A stretch of 64,000 nt of DNA. Source: Occultella glacieicola. Lineage in GTDB: Bacteria > Actinomycetota > Actinomycetes > Actinomycetales > Beutenbergiaceae. The position numbers were made by a program, and so were the translations under genes. How positions within the stretch are numbered: position 1 is the first letter of the stretch; every line of letters begins with the position of its first letter. This document shows, piece after piece, positions 9,236-19,286 of this stretch. Below the pieces are notes generated by a model, which was given only the letters and a program-made list of their open reading frames with translations, made no database searches and had not been told where the DNA came from. The stretch is taken from contig NZ_SMNA01000002.1 of NCBI RefSeq assembly GCF_004353825.1, forward strand, positions 372,001 through 436,000, read 5' to 3'.

Positions 9236-9790
9236 ATGGCCATCCTGCACCGGGCAACCCTCACGCCGACCAAGCTGGAACTGCTCGAGACCTGGCTGGA
9301 CACGCCGGCGTCCGGGGGGCTCGACGGGGCCGGGAGGCTGCGCCAGGTGGGCAACTACCGCTTCGACGACCCCGACGGTGAGGTCGGCGTCGAGGCGTTG
9401 CTGATCACCCGGGGCGGCCCCGTCCGCCAAGCCGTGCTGACCTATCGGGCCGCACCGCTGGCGGGGGCGGAGCAGCATCTGATCGCCACCATGGAGCACT
9501 CGGTCCTCGGCCGCCGCTGGGTCTACGACGGCCAGGGCGACCCGGTGGCGCTGGCGGTGTACCGGCGTGCCCTCGCCGGACGCCAGCATCAGGCGGCCCT
9601 CGAGGTCTGGGTGGGCGACACCCTCGTCGAGACGCGCCCGCCGACGGTGCGCCTGACCGTGTGGGATCCCGCCGCGTCACCGGAGGGACTGACCGTGCGT
9701 CTGCTCCGCGAGCCCGGTGTCGTCGAGACCGGATCCCCCGCTCTGGTGGCCGCCTGGGAGGGCGGGGAGGGCGTGGTCGCCACCGCCTGA
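9236..9790 (+). CDS. Maltokinase N-terminal cap-like domain protein (CG0192-related)
   Basis: 184 residues beginning MAILHRATLTPTKLELLETW, the hallmark opening of actinobacterial proteins that resemble the N-terminal cap of maltokinase but lack the kinase domain. It is rich in beta strands, with the pattern NYRFDDPDGEVGVEALLI and a basic/aromatic central part. The maltokinase fold would need about 250 further residues, which are absent. The function of the stand-alone cap is not established; a role in trehalose/glycogen metabolism would be a guess. Confidence 0.65.
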   Translation: MAILHRATLTPTKLELLETWLDTPASGGLDGAGRLRQVGNYRFDDPDGEVGVEALLITRGGPVRQAVLTYRAAPLAGAEQHLIATMEHSVLGRRWVYDGQGDPVALAVYRRALAGRQHQAALEVWVGDTLVETRPPTVRLTVWDPAASPEGLTVRLLREPGVVETGSPALVAAWEGGEGVVATA

Positions 9791-9837
9791 GGATCCACCC
9801 CACGCGGGTCACGGCTCCGACGTGGCACGATCGGGGC

Positions 9838-10263
9838 ATGGAAGCCACCTCCCCGGGCGCCCTCTGGGCCGACCGCACCGGCAAGCGGACCTACACCGGC
9901 CACAACGCCCGCGGCGCACAGGTCCTGATCGGACCCGATGACGCCGAAGGGGTGTTCTCCCCCGGTGAGCTGCTGAAGATCTCGCTCGCGGCGTGCAACC
10001 TGATGAGCGCCGACTGGCCGCTGTCCCGGCGGCTCGGACGCGACTTCCGCGCCTCGGTCGGGGTGGAGACCGAGAAGGTCGAGGACGAGAACCGGTACGG
10101 CTCGGGCCGGGTCGAGATCGTCCTCGACCTGTCCGAGCTCGACGAGCAGGGCCGGGCGGACCTGGAGGAGGTGGTGCGCCGCGCCGTGGAGCGCGGTTGC
10201 ACGGTGGGGCGCACACTGGAGGCCGGAATGCCCCACACGCTGAGCGTCACCGACGCCCGTTAG
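9838..10263 (+). CDS. OsmC family peroxiredoxin-like protein
   Basis: 141 residues. The two expected redox cysteines are present: SLAACNLMSA (about residue 51) and ERGCTVGRT (about residue 121). The protein opens with the strand pattern TGKRTYTGHNARG that is usual in OsmC/Ohr proteins. These enzymes reduce organic hydroperoxides in the cytoplasm. Whether this is an osmotically induced OsmC or a YhfA-like subgroup cannot be decided. A weak -10-like CACGAT lies 6 nt before the ATG. Confidence 0.82.
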   Translation: MEATSPGALWADRTGKRTYTGHNARGAQVLIGPDDAEGVFSPGELLKISLAACNLMSADWPLSRRLGRDFRASVGVETEKVEDENRYGSGRVEIVLDLSELDEQGRADLEEVVRRAVERGCTVGRTLEAGMPHTLSVTDAR

Positions 10264-10342
10264 CGCGGGCGCGCCGCCGGGCGACGGTGATACTCGGCGG
10301 CCGCGGCACCCGCCATACGTCAGGAACCAACGAGGAGGACCG

Positions 10343-11107
10343 ATGGCACGCAGGGCCAAGGACGAGCGAACCGGCGAGCAGGGCTCGAGCATCCCGGAGC
10401 GACTGATCGACACGGCCGTCACCGTGCCGGCCGGGCGGGTGCACGCGTACGTCGACGGCCTGCGGCGCAAGGACCCGAGCGCCTCCCCGGCCGAACTCAT
10501 CACCCTCCTCGAGAAGCGCTACCTGCTCGCGGTCAGCGGCTCCGGGGCCGCCGTCGGTGCGGCCGCCGCGTTCCCGGTGGTCGGCACCACCGCCGCGGTC
10601 GCCCTCACCGCGGGTCAGGTCGGGATGTTCCTGGCCGCCTCGAGCGCGCTCACCCTCGCGGTGGCCGACGTGCACGGGATCGGTGTCGACGACATACACC
10701 GGCGGCGGGCGCTGCTGATGAGCTCGCTCCTCGGGGAGGAGGGGCCCAAGCTGTTCGAGCAGCAACTCGGGCTGAGCTCGATCACCTGGGCGAAGGTGCT
10801 GCTCACGCGGCTGCCGGTGGCGACCGTCAAGAGCGTCAACAAGGCCCTGCGCGGGCGCGTCGTGAAGGTGGCCGCCGCCAAGGGCGGGTCGATCATGCTC
10901 GGGCGGCTGCTGCCGTTCGGGGTCGGCGCCGTGGTCGGCTTCGCCGGTGGTCGACTGATGGGCCGGACGATGATCGAGGGCACCCGCGAGTCGTTCGGCC
11001 CGGCCCCGGACCACTTCACCCGTGAGGTGGAGGGCACCGCGGTCACGCTCGGGGAGGACGATCTGTTCAAGGAGCCGTTGCCGAAGGGCAGCGGCACCGA
11101 GTCCTGA
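10343..11107 (+). CDS. Putative membrane-associated protein of unknown function
   Basis: 254 residues with a good ribosome binding site (GAGGAGG about 6 nt before ATG). The polar N-terminus is followed by Gly/Ala-rich hydrophobic stretches near residues 70-115 (AAVGAAAAFPVVGTTAAVAL) and 190-215 (LLPFGVGAVVGFAGGRLMG). An internal amphipathic region contains LLMSSLLGEEGPKLFEQQLG. The layout recalls EcsC-like proteins, but I see no diagnostic motif, so the function is left open. It lies just upstream of thyA. Confidence 0.7.
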   Translation: MARRAKDERTGEQGSSIPERLIDTAVTVPAGRVHAYVDGLRRKDPSASPAELITLLEKRYLLAVSGSGAAVGAAAAFPVVGTTAAVALTAGQVGMFLAASSALTLAVADVHGIGVDDIHRRRALLMSSLLGEEGPKLFEQQLGLSSITWAKVLLTRLPVATVKSVNKALRGRVVKVAAAKGGSIMLGRLLPFGVGAVVGFAGGRLMGRTMIEGTRESFGPAPDHFTREVEGTAVTLGEDDLFKEPLPKGSGTES

Positions 11108-11180
11108 CGCGTCCACTCCGGGGCCGACCCTGATCCGCGCCGGCGGGTGTCGCGGCACCGCCGTCGCGGCCGCGCCGACC

Positions 11181-11186
11181 TAGACT
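11181..11186 (+). promoter_or_regulatory. -10 box TAGACT, leaderless promoter of thyA
   Basis: TAGACT is followed by TACCCC and then ATG 11193, a 6-nt gap without a Shine-Dalgarno sequence. Transcription of thyA-dfrA probably starts here. Confidence 0.6.
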
Positions 11187-11192
11187 TACCCC

Positions 11193-11990
11193 ATGCCGGA
11201 CACCCAGTATGAGGAACTGCTCGCCCACGTCCTGGCCACCGGGGCCGCCAAGGACGACCGCACCGGCACCGGCACCCGCTCCGTGTTCGGTCACCAACTG
11301 CGCTACGACCTGTCCCGGGGGTTCCCGCTGGTCACCACCAAGCGGGTGCACCTGAAGTCGATCGTGCACGAGCTCGTCTGGTTCCTGCGCGGCGACTCCA
11401 ACGTGGCCTACCTGCGTGAGAACGGCGTCCGGATCTGGGACGAGTGGGCTGATGGCGACGGCGAGCTCGGGCCCGTCTACGGCGTCCAGTGGCGCTCGTG
11501 GCCGACCCCCGACGGCGGCCACATCGACCAGATCGCCCACGTGCTCACCCAACTGCGCCAGACCCCGGACAGCCGCCGCATCATCGTGTCCGCGTGGAAC
11601 GTCGCCGAGCTCGACAAGATGGCGCTCGCGCCGTGTCACGCGTTCTTCCAGTTCTACGTGGCCGACGGGCGCCTGTCCTGTCAGCTGTACCAGCGCAGCG
11701 CCGACCTCTTCCTCGGGGTGCCGTTCAACATCGCCTCCTACGCGCTGCTCACGCACATGGTCGCCCAGCAGGTCGGCCTCGAGGTCGGCGACTTCATCTG
11801 GACCGGCGGCGACTGCCACATCTACGACAACCACGTCGACCAGGTCCGCGAGCAGTTGACCCGGGAGCCGTACGAGTTCCCGACGCTGAAGCTGCGGGCG
11901 GCCCCGAGCCTGTTCGAGTACGGCTACGACGACGTGGAGGTGGTCGGCTACGCCCACCACCCCACGATCAAAGCGCCGATCGCCGTCTGA
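11193..11990 (+). CDS. thyA: Thymidylate synthase
   Basis: 265 residues, the standard ThyA length. The active-site segment is complete: [20 protein letters not shown] with the catalytic cysteine in [11 protein letters not shown]. The folate/dUMP motifs [20 protein letters not shown] and [10 protein letters not shown] are intact. It converts dUMP and methylene-THF to dTMP and dihydrofolate. The dihydrofolate reductase gene follows 13 nt downstream, so the product folate is recycled by its operon partner. Confidence 0.98.
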   Translation: MPDTQYEELLAHVLATGAAKDDRTGTGTRSVFGHQLRYDLSRGFPLVTTKRVHLKSIVHELVWFLRGDSNVAYLRENGVRIWDEWADGDGELGPVYGVQWRSWPTPDGGHIDQIAHVLTQLRQTPDSRRIIVSAWNVAELDKMALAPCHAFFQFYVADGRLSCQLYQRSADLFLGVPFNIASYALLTHMVAQQVGLEVGDFIWTGGDCHIYDNHVDQVREQLTREPYEFPTLKLRAAPSLFEYGYDDVEVVGYAHHPTIKAPIAV

Positions 11991-12003
11991 GCCGGCCGCC
12001 GTC

Positions 12004-12486
12004 ATGCTCGGGATGATCTGGGCCCAGGCCCACGGCCGCGTGATCGGCCGCGACAACGACCTGCCCTGGCGGCTGCCGGAGGACCTGGCCCACTTCCGGA
12101 GCACGACGGCGGGGGACGCCGTGGTCATGGGCCGCCGCCAGTGGGAGTCGCTGCCCGAGCGGTTCCGGCCGTTGCCCGGCCGGCGGAACGTGGTGCTCAG
12201 CCGGGACCCCGACTATGTGGCCGACGGCGCCGAGCTGGCCACCACGCTGGGGGATGCCCTGGCCCTCGTCGCCGACGAGGACGCCTGGATCTGCGGGGGC
12301 GGCGAGGTCTACTCGCTGGCTCTCCCGCACGCGGACGTTCTGGTCGTCACCGAGATCGACCTGGCCGTCGACGGGGACACCTTCGCACCGCCGATCGGGG
12401 CCGAGTGGGAGGTCACGGACGACGGGCCGTGGCGCACCGGCGCCGGCGGGCTCCGGTACCGGATCCTGACCTACTCCCGCCGGTGA
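12004..12486 (+). CDS. folA: Dihydrofolate reductase
   Basis: 160 residues. Typical DHFR features are [20 protein letters not shown] (substrate loop with LPW), the acidic residue in PEDLAHF, the NADPH loops [12 protein letters not shown] and WICGGGEVY, and the C-terminal [14 protein letters not shown]. It reduces dihydrofolate to tetrahydrofolate and is encoded directly after thyA, as in many bacteria. Trimethoprim sensitivity cannot be inferred. Confidence 0.97.
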   Translation: MLGMIWAQAHGRVIGRDNDLPWRLPEDLAHFRSTTAGDAVVMGRRQWESLPERFRPLPGRRNVVLSRDPDYVADGAELATTLGDALALVADEDAWICGGGEVYSLALPHADVLVVTEIDLAVDGDTFAPPIGAEWEVTDDGPWRTGAGGLRYRILTYSRR

Positions 12487-12509
12487 ACGTGATGGCGGAC
12501 ACACCTGGG

Positions 12510-12515
12510 TAGGCT
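12510..12515 (+). promoter_or_regulatory. -10 box TAGGCT upstream of the DUF4129/MoxR operon
   Basis: TAGGCT ends 9 nt before ATG 12525, giving a start site within two or three bases of the codon. It would drive the five overlapping genes to 17053. Confidence 0.5.
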
Positions 12516-12524
12516 GCTCGGACG

Positions 12525-13355
12525 ATGACTGCAGCACGCGGCCGCGGGGCCGGCGACGACGCGGGCCCGGGGCACGCCCGGCCCGCAGACCCACGGCGGC
12601 CGATCGTCGCCGCCGGGCGCACCGCCGTGGTCGCGGCCATCTGCCTGTTCGCGGTGCTCGCGGCCACCGCCGTCGGTCCGTGGGAGATCACCGAACGGTG
12701 GCAGGTCGGCGACCTCGGCACCGGCGAGGCGCCCACCGTCCCCGCCTCGGAGCAGCCGACACCCGACGAGACGCCCACCCTGCCCGAGTTCCTCGAGGAC
12801 CTGCCGGTCCCGGACCTGAGCTGGCTCGGTCTGGTCGCGGGGCTCGTGGTCGCCGTCATCATCATCGCGCTCCTCATGCGTTACCTCGCCTACCTGCGCC
12901 GACCCCTCGAGGACGAACCGGACGCCCAGGGAAGACTCGTCGGCGGTGACGTCGCCGACGTCGATCCGGACCTGCCCGTGCTCGAGCAGGGCGTCAGCGC
13001 GGCGCTGGCGCACCTCGACCAGATCCGGGAGCCGCGGGACGCCATCGTGGCCGCCTGGCTCGCTCTCGAGGACGCCGCGGCCGGCTCCGGTGTGGTCCGG
13101 CAACCCGCGCAGACGCCCACCGAGTTCACCGCCGGGGTCCTGGACCGGACCGAGGCGGACCCGCGGGCGACCGCCACCCTGCTCGGGCTCTACCACCGGG
13201 CCAGGTTCTCGAGCGCAACGGTCACCGCCGAGGACGTCGCGACCGCTGCGACCTGCCTCGCGGACCTGGCCCGTAGTTGGACGGCGCTGCGGGCTGCGGT
13301 CGCCACCGAGGTGCGGCCCGGGCCGGGCCCCGACCGCGAGGAGGGCAGCCGGTGA
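12525..13355 (+). CDS. DUF4129 domain-containing membrane protein
   Basis: 276 residues. An N-terminal transmembrane helix (about residues 25-50, TAVVAAICLFAVLAATAV) is followed by a Pro/Thr-rich extracytoplasmic loop. A second helix (about 105-125, LGLVAGLVVAVIIIALLMRY) precedes a cytoplasmic C-terminal DUF4129 region (REPRDAIVAAWLALEDAA; QTPTEFTAGVL; LLGLYHRARFSSATVT). DUF4129 is usually found beside MoxR ATPases, DUF58 proteins and transglutaminases, as a C-terminal domain or a separate subunit. Its GTGA stop overlaps the next start. Confidence 0.85.
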   Translation: MTAARGRGAGDDAGPGHARPADPRRPIVAAGRTAVVAAICLFAVLAATAVGPWEITERWQVGDLGTGEAPTVPASEQPTPDETPTLPEFLEDLPVPDLSWLGLVAGLVVAVIIIALLMRYLAYLRRPLEDEPDAQGRLVGGDVADVDPDLPVLEQGVSAALAHLDQIREPRDAIVAAWLALEDAAAGSGVVRQPAQTPTEFTAGVLDRTEADPRATATLLGLYHRARFSSATVTAEDVATAATCLADLARSWTALRAAVATEVRPGPGPDREEGSR

Positions 13356-13845
13356 GCACCCACCCCGACGAACGCCGGCGCCGCTGGTGGGTCTGGCCCG
13401 TCGTGGTCGGGACCGGGGCCCCGATCCTCGCGTTCACGATCGGGCTCGACGTCGCTCACTCGCTCATGATCGGCCTCGGCGTGGCCGTCGTGGTTGCGGG
13501 TAGCCGGGTGATCGGCCTGGGAGATCAGGCCGTGTGGCCACGGCTGCCGTTCGGGCGCCGCGACGGTGCCCGACGGGACGTCTCCAGCCTGTCCTGGTCG
13601 CTGTACGGGCAGCAGCACGAACTGACCGGCTCCGGACGGCGGCGGCTGCGCCGGGTCTGCCTGGACACCCTCGAACTCGGCGACATCCGGCTCGACACGC
13701 CCGAGGGCGTCCGCGCCGCCGAGGACCTGCTCGGCCGGCCCGTCACCGAATTCCTGCTCGATGAGGACCGGCCCGCCCCCGACCTGCGCGGCGTCCACCG
13801 CACCCTGACCGCCCTGACCAAAGTCCCGCTACGAAAGGCCCATCG

Positions 13846-13849
<4 letters not shown>
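13352..13849 (+). CDS. Small membrane protein of the MoxR operon, unknown
   Basis: 165 residues. The GTG start overlaps the previous stop (GTGA). Two N-terminal helices (WWVWPVVVGTGAPILAFTIG and SLMIGLGVAVVVAG) are followed by a cytoplasmic portion of about 110 residues containing SLSWSLYGQQHELTGSGRRR and RAAEDLLGRPV. I recognise no family. The stop overlaps the MoxR start as ATGA, so it is a fixed member of the operon and probably a partner of the ATPase complex. Confidence 0.75.
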
Positions 13850-14858
<1,009 letters not shown>

Positions 14859-14862
<4 letters not shown>

Positions 14863-16277
14863 GCCCTGTGAGCCCTGTGAGCCCAGCGGGCTCATCGACC
14901 CCGGCGAGCCCGACCGGCTACCCGTGGCGGTCGGGGGTGCAGTCGATCGCAGCGGCCGTCATCGGGGCGGGTGCCCTCGCCCTGGGCGTCATCGGGTCAA
15001 GGCCCGACGTTGCCGTGCTGGGCCTGCCGTTCGTGCTCGGTTTCGCCTGGGCCTGGTTCACCAGACCCGAGGCGGGCCCGCACCAGGACCTGCGCCAGGG
15101 CGCCCACCGCCCGACGGCGGGCACCGACACCGACGACGCGGCATCCGGGCCCTCGATCGGGAACGTCGCCGCCGACCTCACGCTCGACCCGGAGCCGGGC
15201 GCCGAGGTGGTCCGGGTCCGCGTGACGAGCCAGGGACATCGGCAGGGGCAGGCCCTCATCGACGTCGGCGGCGGGTCCCGAACGGTCCGGATGCACCTGG
15301 AGACCGCACGGACCGGGGTCCAGCCGATGTTCCGCACCGACCTGGTGTGGTCCTCCTACGACGAGACCCTGATCGCCGGCCCGGTCCGACTCGGACCGCT
15401 GCGGGTGACCGTGTACCCCACCGCGGTCCCGCTGCGCCGGCTCCCGTTGCCCCGCAGGCTGCAGGGTCTGACCGGACCCCACACGTCGCGGCGGGTGGGC
15501 GACGGCACCGACCTGCACGACGTGAACCTGTTCACCCCGGGTGACCGGCTGCGGCGCATCGACTGGCGGGTCAGCGCCCGCCGGTCGCTGGACGTGACCA
15601 CGGGGCGGCTCGGCGAGCTGTACGTGCGGCGCACGTTCGCCACCGCCGACGCGACCGTGATGCTCGTCGTGGACTCACGTGACAACGTCGGCCCGGACGT
15701 CGACACCTGGGGCGGCGGCAAGGAGGCCCGGGTGGACGAGCCCACCTCCCTGGACCTGGCCCGCGAGGCCGCGACGTCACTGGCGAAGCGCTATCTCGAC
15801 GGCGGCGACCGGGTCGGGCTGGACGACCTCGGGCTGCGACGACGGCCCGTGGCACCCGCGGGCGGGCGCAAGCAATGGGACCGGATCACCCAGCGGCTCG
15901 CGACGATCGCCCCCGAGGGTTCACCGACGCCGCGCGAACGTGCCCCGCAGGTGTCCGCCGCGGCGCTGGTGGTGGTGTTCTCCACGTTCCTCGACGACGA
16001 GGCGGCCCGGATGGCCCAGCAGTGGCACGCCCAGGCGCACCGGGTGATCGCCGTCGACGTGTTGCCCGAGGTCCGGGTGCAGCACCTCGACACCTATCAG
16101 CAGACCGCCTACTCCCTGGTCCGCCTCGAACGTGGGATCCGGCTCGAGCGACTGCGCCGCGCCGGCGTCGAGGTGGTGCACTGGGTCGGTGACCCGGACG
16201 GCCACGGTTCGCCGACCCCCGCGGACGTGGACCTGCTGGTGCTGTCCCGTCCCGGGCACCGGATGCGGACCCGATGA
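14859..16277 (+). CDS. DUF58 domain-containing protein
   Basis: About 472 residues. Two N-terminal transmembrane helices (SIAAAVIGAGALALGVIG and VLGLPFVLGFAWAWF) are followed by an extracytoplasmic-type beta domain. The DUF58 core has DLHDVNLFTPGDRLRRIDWRVSARR, then a VWA-like MLVVDSRDN metal-site motif. The start is ambiguous: TTG 14859 overlaps the moxR stop and has AGGG 6 nt upstream, while GTG 14868 and GTG 14877 are in frame. These lie inside a 9-bp tandem repeat. DUF58 proteins act with MoxR ATPases. Confidence 0.88.
14861..14884 (+). repeat. 9-bp tandem repeat (gagccctgt) at the DUF58 start
   Basis: Two perfect 9-bp units and a partial third. In frame they encode SPV repeats and each supplies a possible GTG start, so slippage here would change the N-terminus by three residues without frameshift. 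Confidence 0.7.
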
Positions 16278-17053
16278 GCACCGCCCGTCCCGCCGGTCGT
16301 GCTCGGGACTGGATGTTCGGGTGGGACGTGAACACGCCTCGCGAGCGTCCGTTGCCGCCGGTGGAGATCGACGTGGACCGCTGGGTGCCCGCATGGGCCG
16401 TCCGGGTGGTCGCGGGGGTGCTCGTCCTCGCCGCAGGGGCGATGCTCCTCACGGACCCGATCGCGATCGCGGTGGCCGCGGCCCTCGGCGTCGGCGTCGC
16501 CGTCGGCCCGCAGGGGACGATCCCGCTGATCGCGCTGGCGGCAGCAATCGCGGCGTTCGCCGGTGGCGCACCCTCCCCCGGCGTCGGTGCCGGCCTGCTC
16601 GTCTGCCTGCACGCCATGCACTACCTCAGCCGCCGGGTCGCCGGGCTGTCCCCGCAGGCCCGGGTGGAGCTGGCCGCTCTGCGCCGGGGGCTCCTGCCCG
16701 CCGTGGCGGTCCAGGCCTTCGCGCAGGCCGTCGGCGTGGTCGTCTGGCTGGTGCCCGGTCCGTCGTCACCGTTCACCTGGCTGGCCGTGCTCGCCCTTTT
16801 GGCGATCACAGCGCTCGTCGTGGTGGGGATCCGGTCGGTGCGCGCCGCCGAAACCGGCCCAGGCCCGGACAGGGCCCGACAGGCACGACAGGCACGACAG
16901 GCACGACAGGCCCGGCGGGCCGGACCGGCTCGACACACCGACTCCGCACCCCCGGGCCCGCCCGGGGGCGGCACCCCCGCCGACCCTCCGGGGGGCGACA
17001 CCCCGCCCGATCCCCCACCACCGACCTGGCGCTCCGTGAACCCGGACGCCTGA
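16274..17053 (+). CDS. Membrane protein with Pro/Arg-rich C-terminal tail, last gene of the MoxR operon
   Basis: 259 residues, ATGA overlap with the DUF58 gene. Several hydrophobic helices occupy residues 35-190 (VRVVAGVLVLAAGAMLLTDP; AIAVAAALGVGVAVG; IPLIALAAAIAAFAG; WLAVLALLAITALVVVGI). The final 65 residues are low complexity: a basic RQA repeat and then a Pro/Gly-rich stretch, both likely disordered and cytoplasmic. No recognised family. It may replace the membrane part of a transglutaminase system. Confidence 0.72.
   Translation: MSTARPAGRARDWMFGWDVNTPRERPLPPVEIDVDRWVPAWAVRVVAGVLVLAAGAMLLTDPIAIAVAAALGVGVAVGPQGTIPLIALAAAIAAFAGGAPSPGVGAGLLVCLHAMHYLSRRVAGLSPQARVELAALRRGLLPAVAVQAFAQAVGVVVWLVPGPSSPFTWLAVLALLAITALVVVGIRSVRAAETGPGPDRARQARQARQARQARRAGPARHTDSAPPGPPGGGTPADPPGGDTPPDPPPPTWRSVNPDA
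16877..16912 (+). repeat. 9-bp tandem repeat (cgacaggca) x4 inside coding sequence
   Basis: Three perfect units and a fourth with one changed base, in frame, encoding repeated R-Q-A in the C-terminal tail of the membrane protein. Confidence 0.85.
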
Positions 17054-17126
17054 ACCCACGGCGCGGCGCGCACCCACGCCGCCAGCACTCCCCGTCACCA
17101 CCTCCACCCCGATCAGGAGCATCCCG

Positions 17127-18383
17127 ATGGTCACCCGACGCGCCGCCGAACCCGGCACCACCTGGGCCGGTACCCACACCTATGCGGCAGCGAACCTGTA
17201 CACCCCGGACACCCTCGACGAGGCCCGGCGCATCGTCGCGGGCTCGACCCACATCCGGGCGCTCGGCAGCCGGCACTCCTTCCACGACCTGGCCGACTCC
17301 CCGGGCGACCTGATCAGCATGGACCGGCTCGACCCGGACCTCCGCATCGACGCCGAGGCCCGGACCGTCACCTTCGGGGCGGCCGTGCGCTACGGCGACC
17401 TCGCGACCGCCCTCGACGAAGCCGGCTGGGCGCTCGGCGCGATGGCCTCGCTCCCGCACATCTCCGTGGCGGGAGCCACCGCCACGGCGACCCATGGCTC
17501 CGGTGACCGGACCGGGAACCTGGCCTCCGCCGTCGTCGCTCTGGAACTGATCACCGCCGACGGTGAGCTGCTCACGCTGCGCCGCGGCGATCCGGACTTC
17601 CCAGGCGCCGTGGTGCATCTCGGCGCCCTGGGCGTCGTCACCCGGATCACGTTGGCCCTCGAGCCGCGCTACCAGGTGCGGCAGTGGGTGCGGCGTGAGG
17701 TGCCGTGGGAGGACCTGCTCGGCGACTTCGATGCGATCACCTCTGCCGCGCAGAGCGTGAGCGTGTTCACGCGGTTCGCCGAGATCGCCGGCCGGGTCTG
17801 GATGAAGAGCCGCGAGGAGACCGAGCCGGACGTCCCGTGGGGGGTGCGAGCCGCCGTCGAGCAGCACCCGATCGACGGGCTCGACCCGGTCAACTGCACC
17901 GACCAGCTCGGCCGGCCCGGCCCGTGGTACGACCGGCTGCCGCACTTCCGGATGGGCTTCACGCCGAGCGTGGGCGCCGAGATCCAGAGCGAGTACCTCG
18001 TGCCCCGGGCCCACGCCGTCGCCGCGATCACTGCCATGCGTGGCCTCGATGAGCAGCTGGCGCCGGTGCTGCAGGTCTCCGAGATCCGCACCATCGCCGG
18101 CGACGACCTGTGGCTCAGCAGCACCGAGGGCGGGGACCGGGTGGCGTTCCACCTCACGTTCGCGCGGGAGCCGGACGCGGTGAGGGCGCTGCTCCCCCGG
18201 ATCGAGGACGCCCTCGACCCGTTCGACGCCCGCCCGCACTGGGGGAAGTGGTTCACGACGTCCCCCGAGCGGCTGGCCGCCCTCTACCCGCGGCTGGGTG
18301 ACTTCGTCGACCTCGCCGGCAGGCTCGACCCGCACGGGTGCTTCCGCAACGACTACCTCGACCGGACGGTGCTGCCCCGCTGA
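17127..18383 (+). CDS. FAD-binding oxidase, alditol/xylitol oxidase-like (D-arabinono-1,4-lactone oxidase family)
   Basis: 418 residues, the usual size of AldO-type oxidases. The FAD domain shows IRALGSRHSFHDLADS, where the histidine after GSR is the covalent flavin site in AldO, and SVAGATATATHGSGD. The C-terminal ALO domain carries the conserved RPHWGKWF and DPHGCFRNDYL. Known relatives oxidise the terminal CH2OH of sugar alcohols such as xylitol with O2, producing H2O2. The exact substrate is inference. No other sugar-alcohol gene is adjacent. Confidence 0.88.
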   Translation: MVTRRAAEPGTTWAGTHTYAAANLYTPDTLDEARRIVAGSTHIRALGSRHSFHDLADSPGDLISMDRLDPDLRIDAEARTVTFGAAVRYGDLATALDEAGWALGAMASLPHISVAGATATATHGSGDRTGNLASAVVALELITADGELLTLRRGDPDFPGAVVHLGALGVVTRITLALEPRYQVRQWVRREVPWEDLLGDFDAITSAAQSVSVFTRFAEIAGRVWMKSREETEPDVPWGVRAAVEQHPIDGLDPVNCTDQLGRPGPWYDRLPHFRMGFTPSVGAEIQSEYLVPRAHAVAAITAMRGLDEQLAPVLQVSEIRTIAGDDLWLSSTEGGDRVAFHLTFAREPDAVRALLPRIEDALDPFDARPHWGKWFTTSPERLAALYPRLGDFVDLAGRLDPHGCFRNDYLDRTVLPR

Positions 18384-18470
18384 TCCGGACGCCCAAAACC
18401 GCCCTACCCCGAGCGACACGGGATTACCCTGAGGATCACGAACGCAGGGGCAGTCAGCAACGAGGTTGAG

Positions 18471-18596
18471 ATGTCACCCAGGATCGAGCCGAAGCAGCAA
18501 CACACGAACGACGACGACCCCGCGGGTCAGCCGCCGCTCGGCGAGGTCACGAACCCGTACACGGTTCCGCACGAGGACGAGCCCGAGAGCTCCTGA
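18471..18596 (+). CDS. Small acidic protein, 41 residues, hypothetical
   Basis: ATG at 18471 with GAGG 6-9 nt upstream. The protein starts MSPRIEPKQQHTNDDDPAGQ and ends in HEDEPESS. It is strongly polar and acidic, with no hydrophobic segment. Codon third positions are mostly G/C as in real genes. It sits between the alditol oxidase and a convergent hypothetical gene. The short length makes it uncertain. Confidence 0.45.
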   Translation: MSPRIEPKQQHTNDDDPAGQPPLGEVTNPYTVPHEDEPESS

Positions 18597-18664
18597 CCGG
18601 GCGCCGGCCCGCGCGAGCCGCCTGACGGGGGCGCGCTCACGCGGGCCACGCTCCGGGCCGCGGG

Positions 18665-19210
18665 TCAGCCGGCCGGAGCGACCCAGATGCTGGCCGGGGC
18701 GCCGCTGAGGGTCTCGTTGCCCGACGGGTCACCGACCCGCTGCAGATGCGGGGTCGCACCCTCGCTCGTGGCGACGCCGCGCGCCCGCGCCGCCTCGACG
18801 ATCCGCTCCCGGAACTTCGCCCAGTCCCCACCACCCTGCGGGAACTGCTGGAACTCGATCGTCTTCACCACGGCGAGGCGCACCCCGCCCGGGATGTCGG
18901 TCAGGCGCAGGTGGACGTCGTCCCGGTCCGCGAACGTCACGTGCCAGCGACCCGGCCCGACGGCGGTCGCCTTCTTCGGCTTGACGGTCACCGCCGCGTT
19001 GATCACCTCGGTCGCCGTGTCGGCGTCCGTCTGCAGATCGAGCGTGGTGGACAGCGCGTCGAGCGCCGCCGGTAGCCGCTTCGCGGCGAAGGCCTTCCCG
19101 GCGTCCTCGCCGGCCTTCTGCGCCCGGCTCGTGAGCAGCCCCTTCCACAGGGGCGAGGCGAGCAGCACGATCACGAGCAGTGCGATGCCGATGAGTTGCC
19201 AGGTTTCCAC
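18665..19210 (-). CDS. Membrane-anchored hypothetical protein
   Basis: 181 residues. GTG start with AGGAGAGG about 8 nt upstream. The N-terminal helix WQLIGIALLVIVLLASPLW anchors a soluble domain with predicted alternating strands (GPGRWHVTFADRDDVHLRL; VRLAVVKTIEF). I do not recognise the family. It lies downstream of the initiator tRNA but is separated from it by a strong hairpin terminator. Confidence 0.75.
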   Translation of the reverse strand: METWQLIGIALLVIVLLASPLWKGLLTSRAQKAGEDAGKAFAAKRLPAALDALSTTLDLQTDADTATEVINAAVTVKPKKATAVGPGRWHVTFADRDDVHLRLTDIPGGVRLAVVKTIEFQQFPQGGGDWAKFRERIVEAARARGVATSEGATPHLQRVGDPSGNETLSGAPASIWVAPAG

Positions 19211-19242
19211 GCGATTCCTCTCCTGAGCAGCGGGCAGACAGC

Positions 19243-19280
19243 ACTCAGGCCCGGAACCCTGCTGGGTTCCGGGCCTGAGT
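19243..19280 (-). terminator. Strong hairpin terminator after tRNA-fMet
   Basis: Perfect 17-bp inverted repeat (ACTCAGGCCCGGAACCC and its complement) with a 4-nt loop, starting about 7 nt beyond the tRNA 3' end on the minus strand. On the plus strand it is followed by TCTTT, so it may also stop transcription arriving from the left. Confidence 0.85.
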
Positions 19281-19286
19281 TCTTTG

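Noticed and set aside
7001-9589. An 862-codon minus-strand frame suggesting a fusion protein
   Set aside because: Only the last 338 codons encode an epimerase; the rest is antisense to the membrane protein gene.
16877-16912. Short tandem repeat resembling a CRISPR-like array
   Set aside because: Contiguous 9-bp units without spacers, in frame within a coding tail; a protein repeat.
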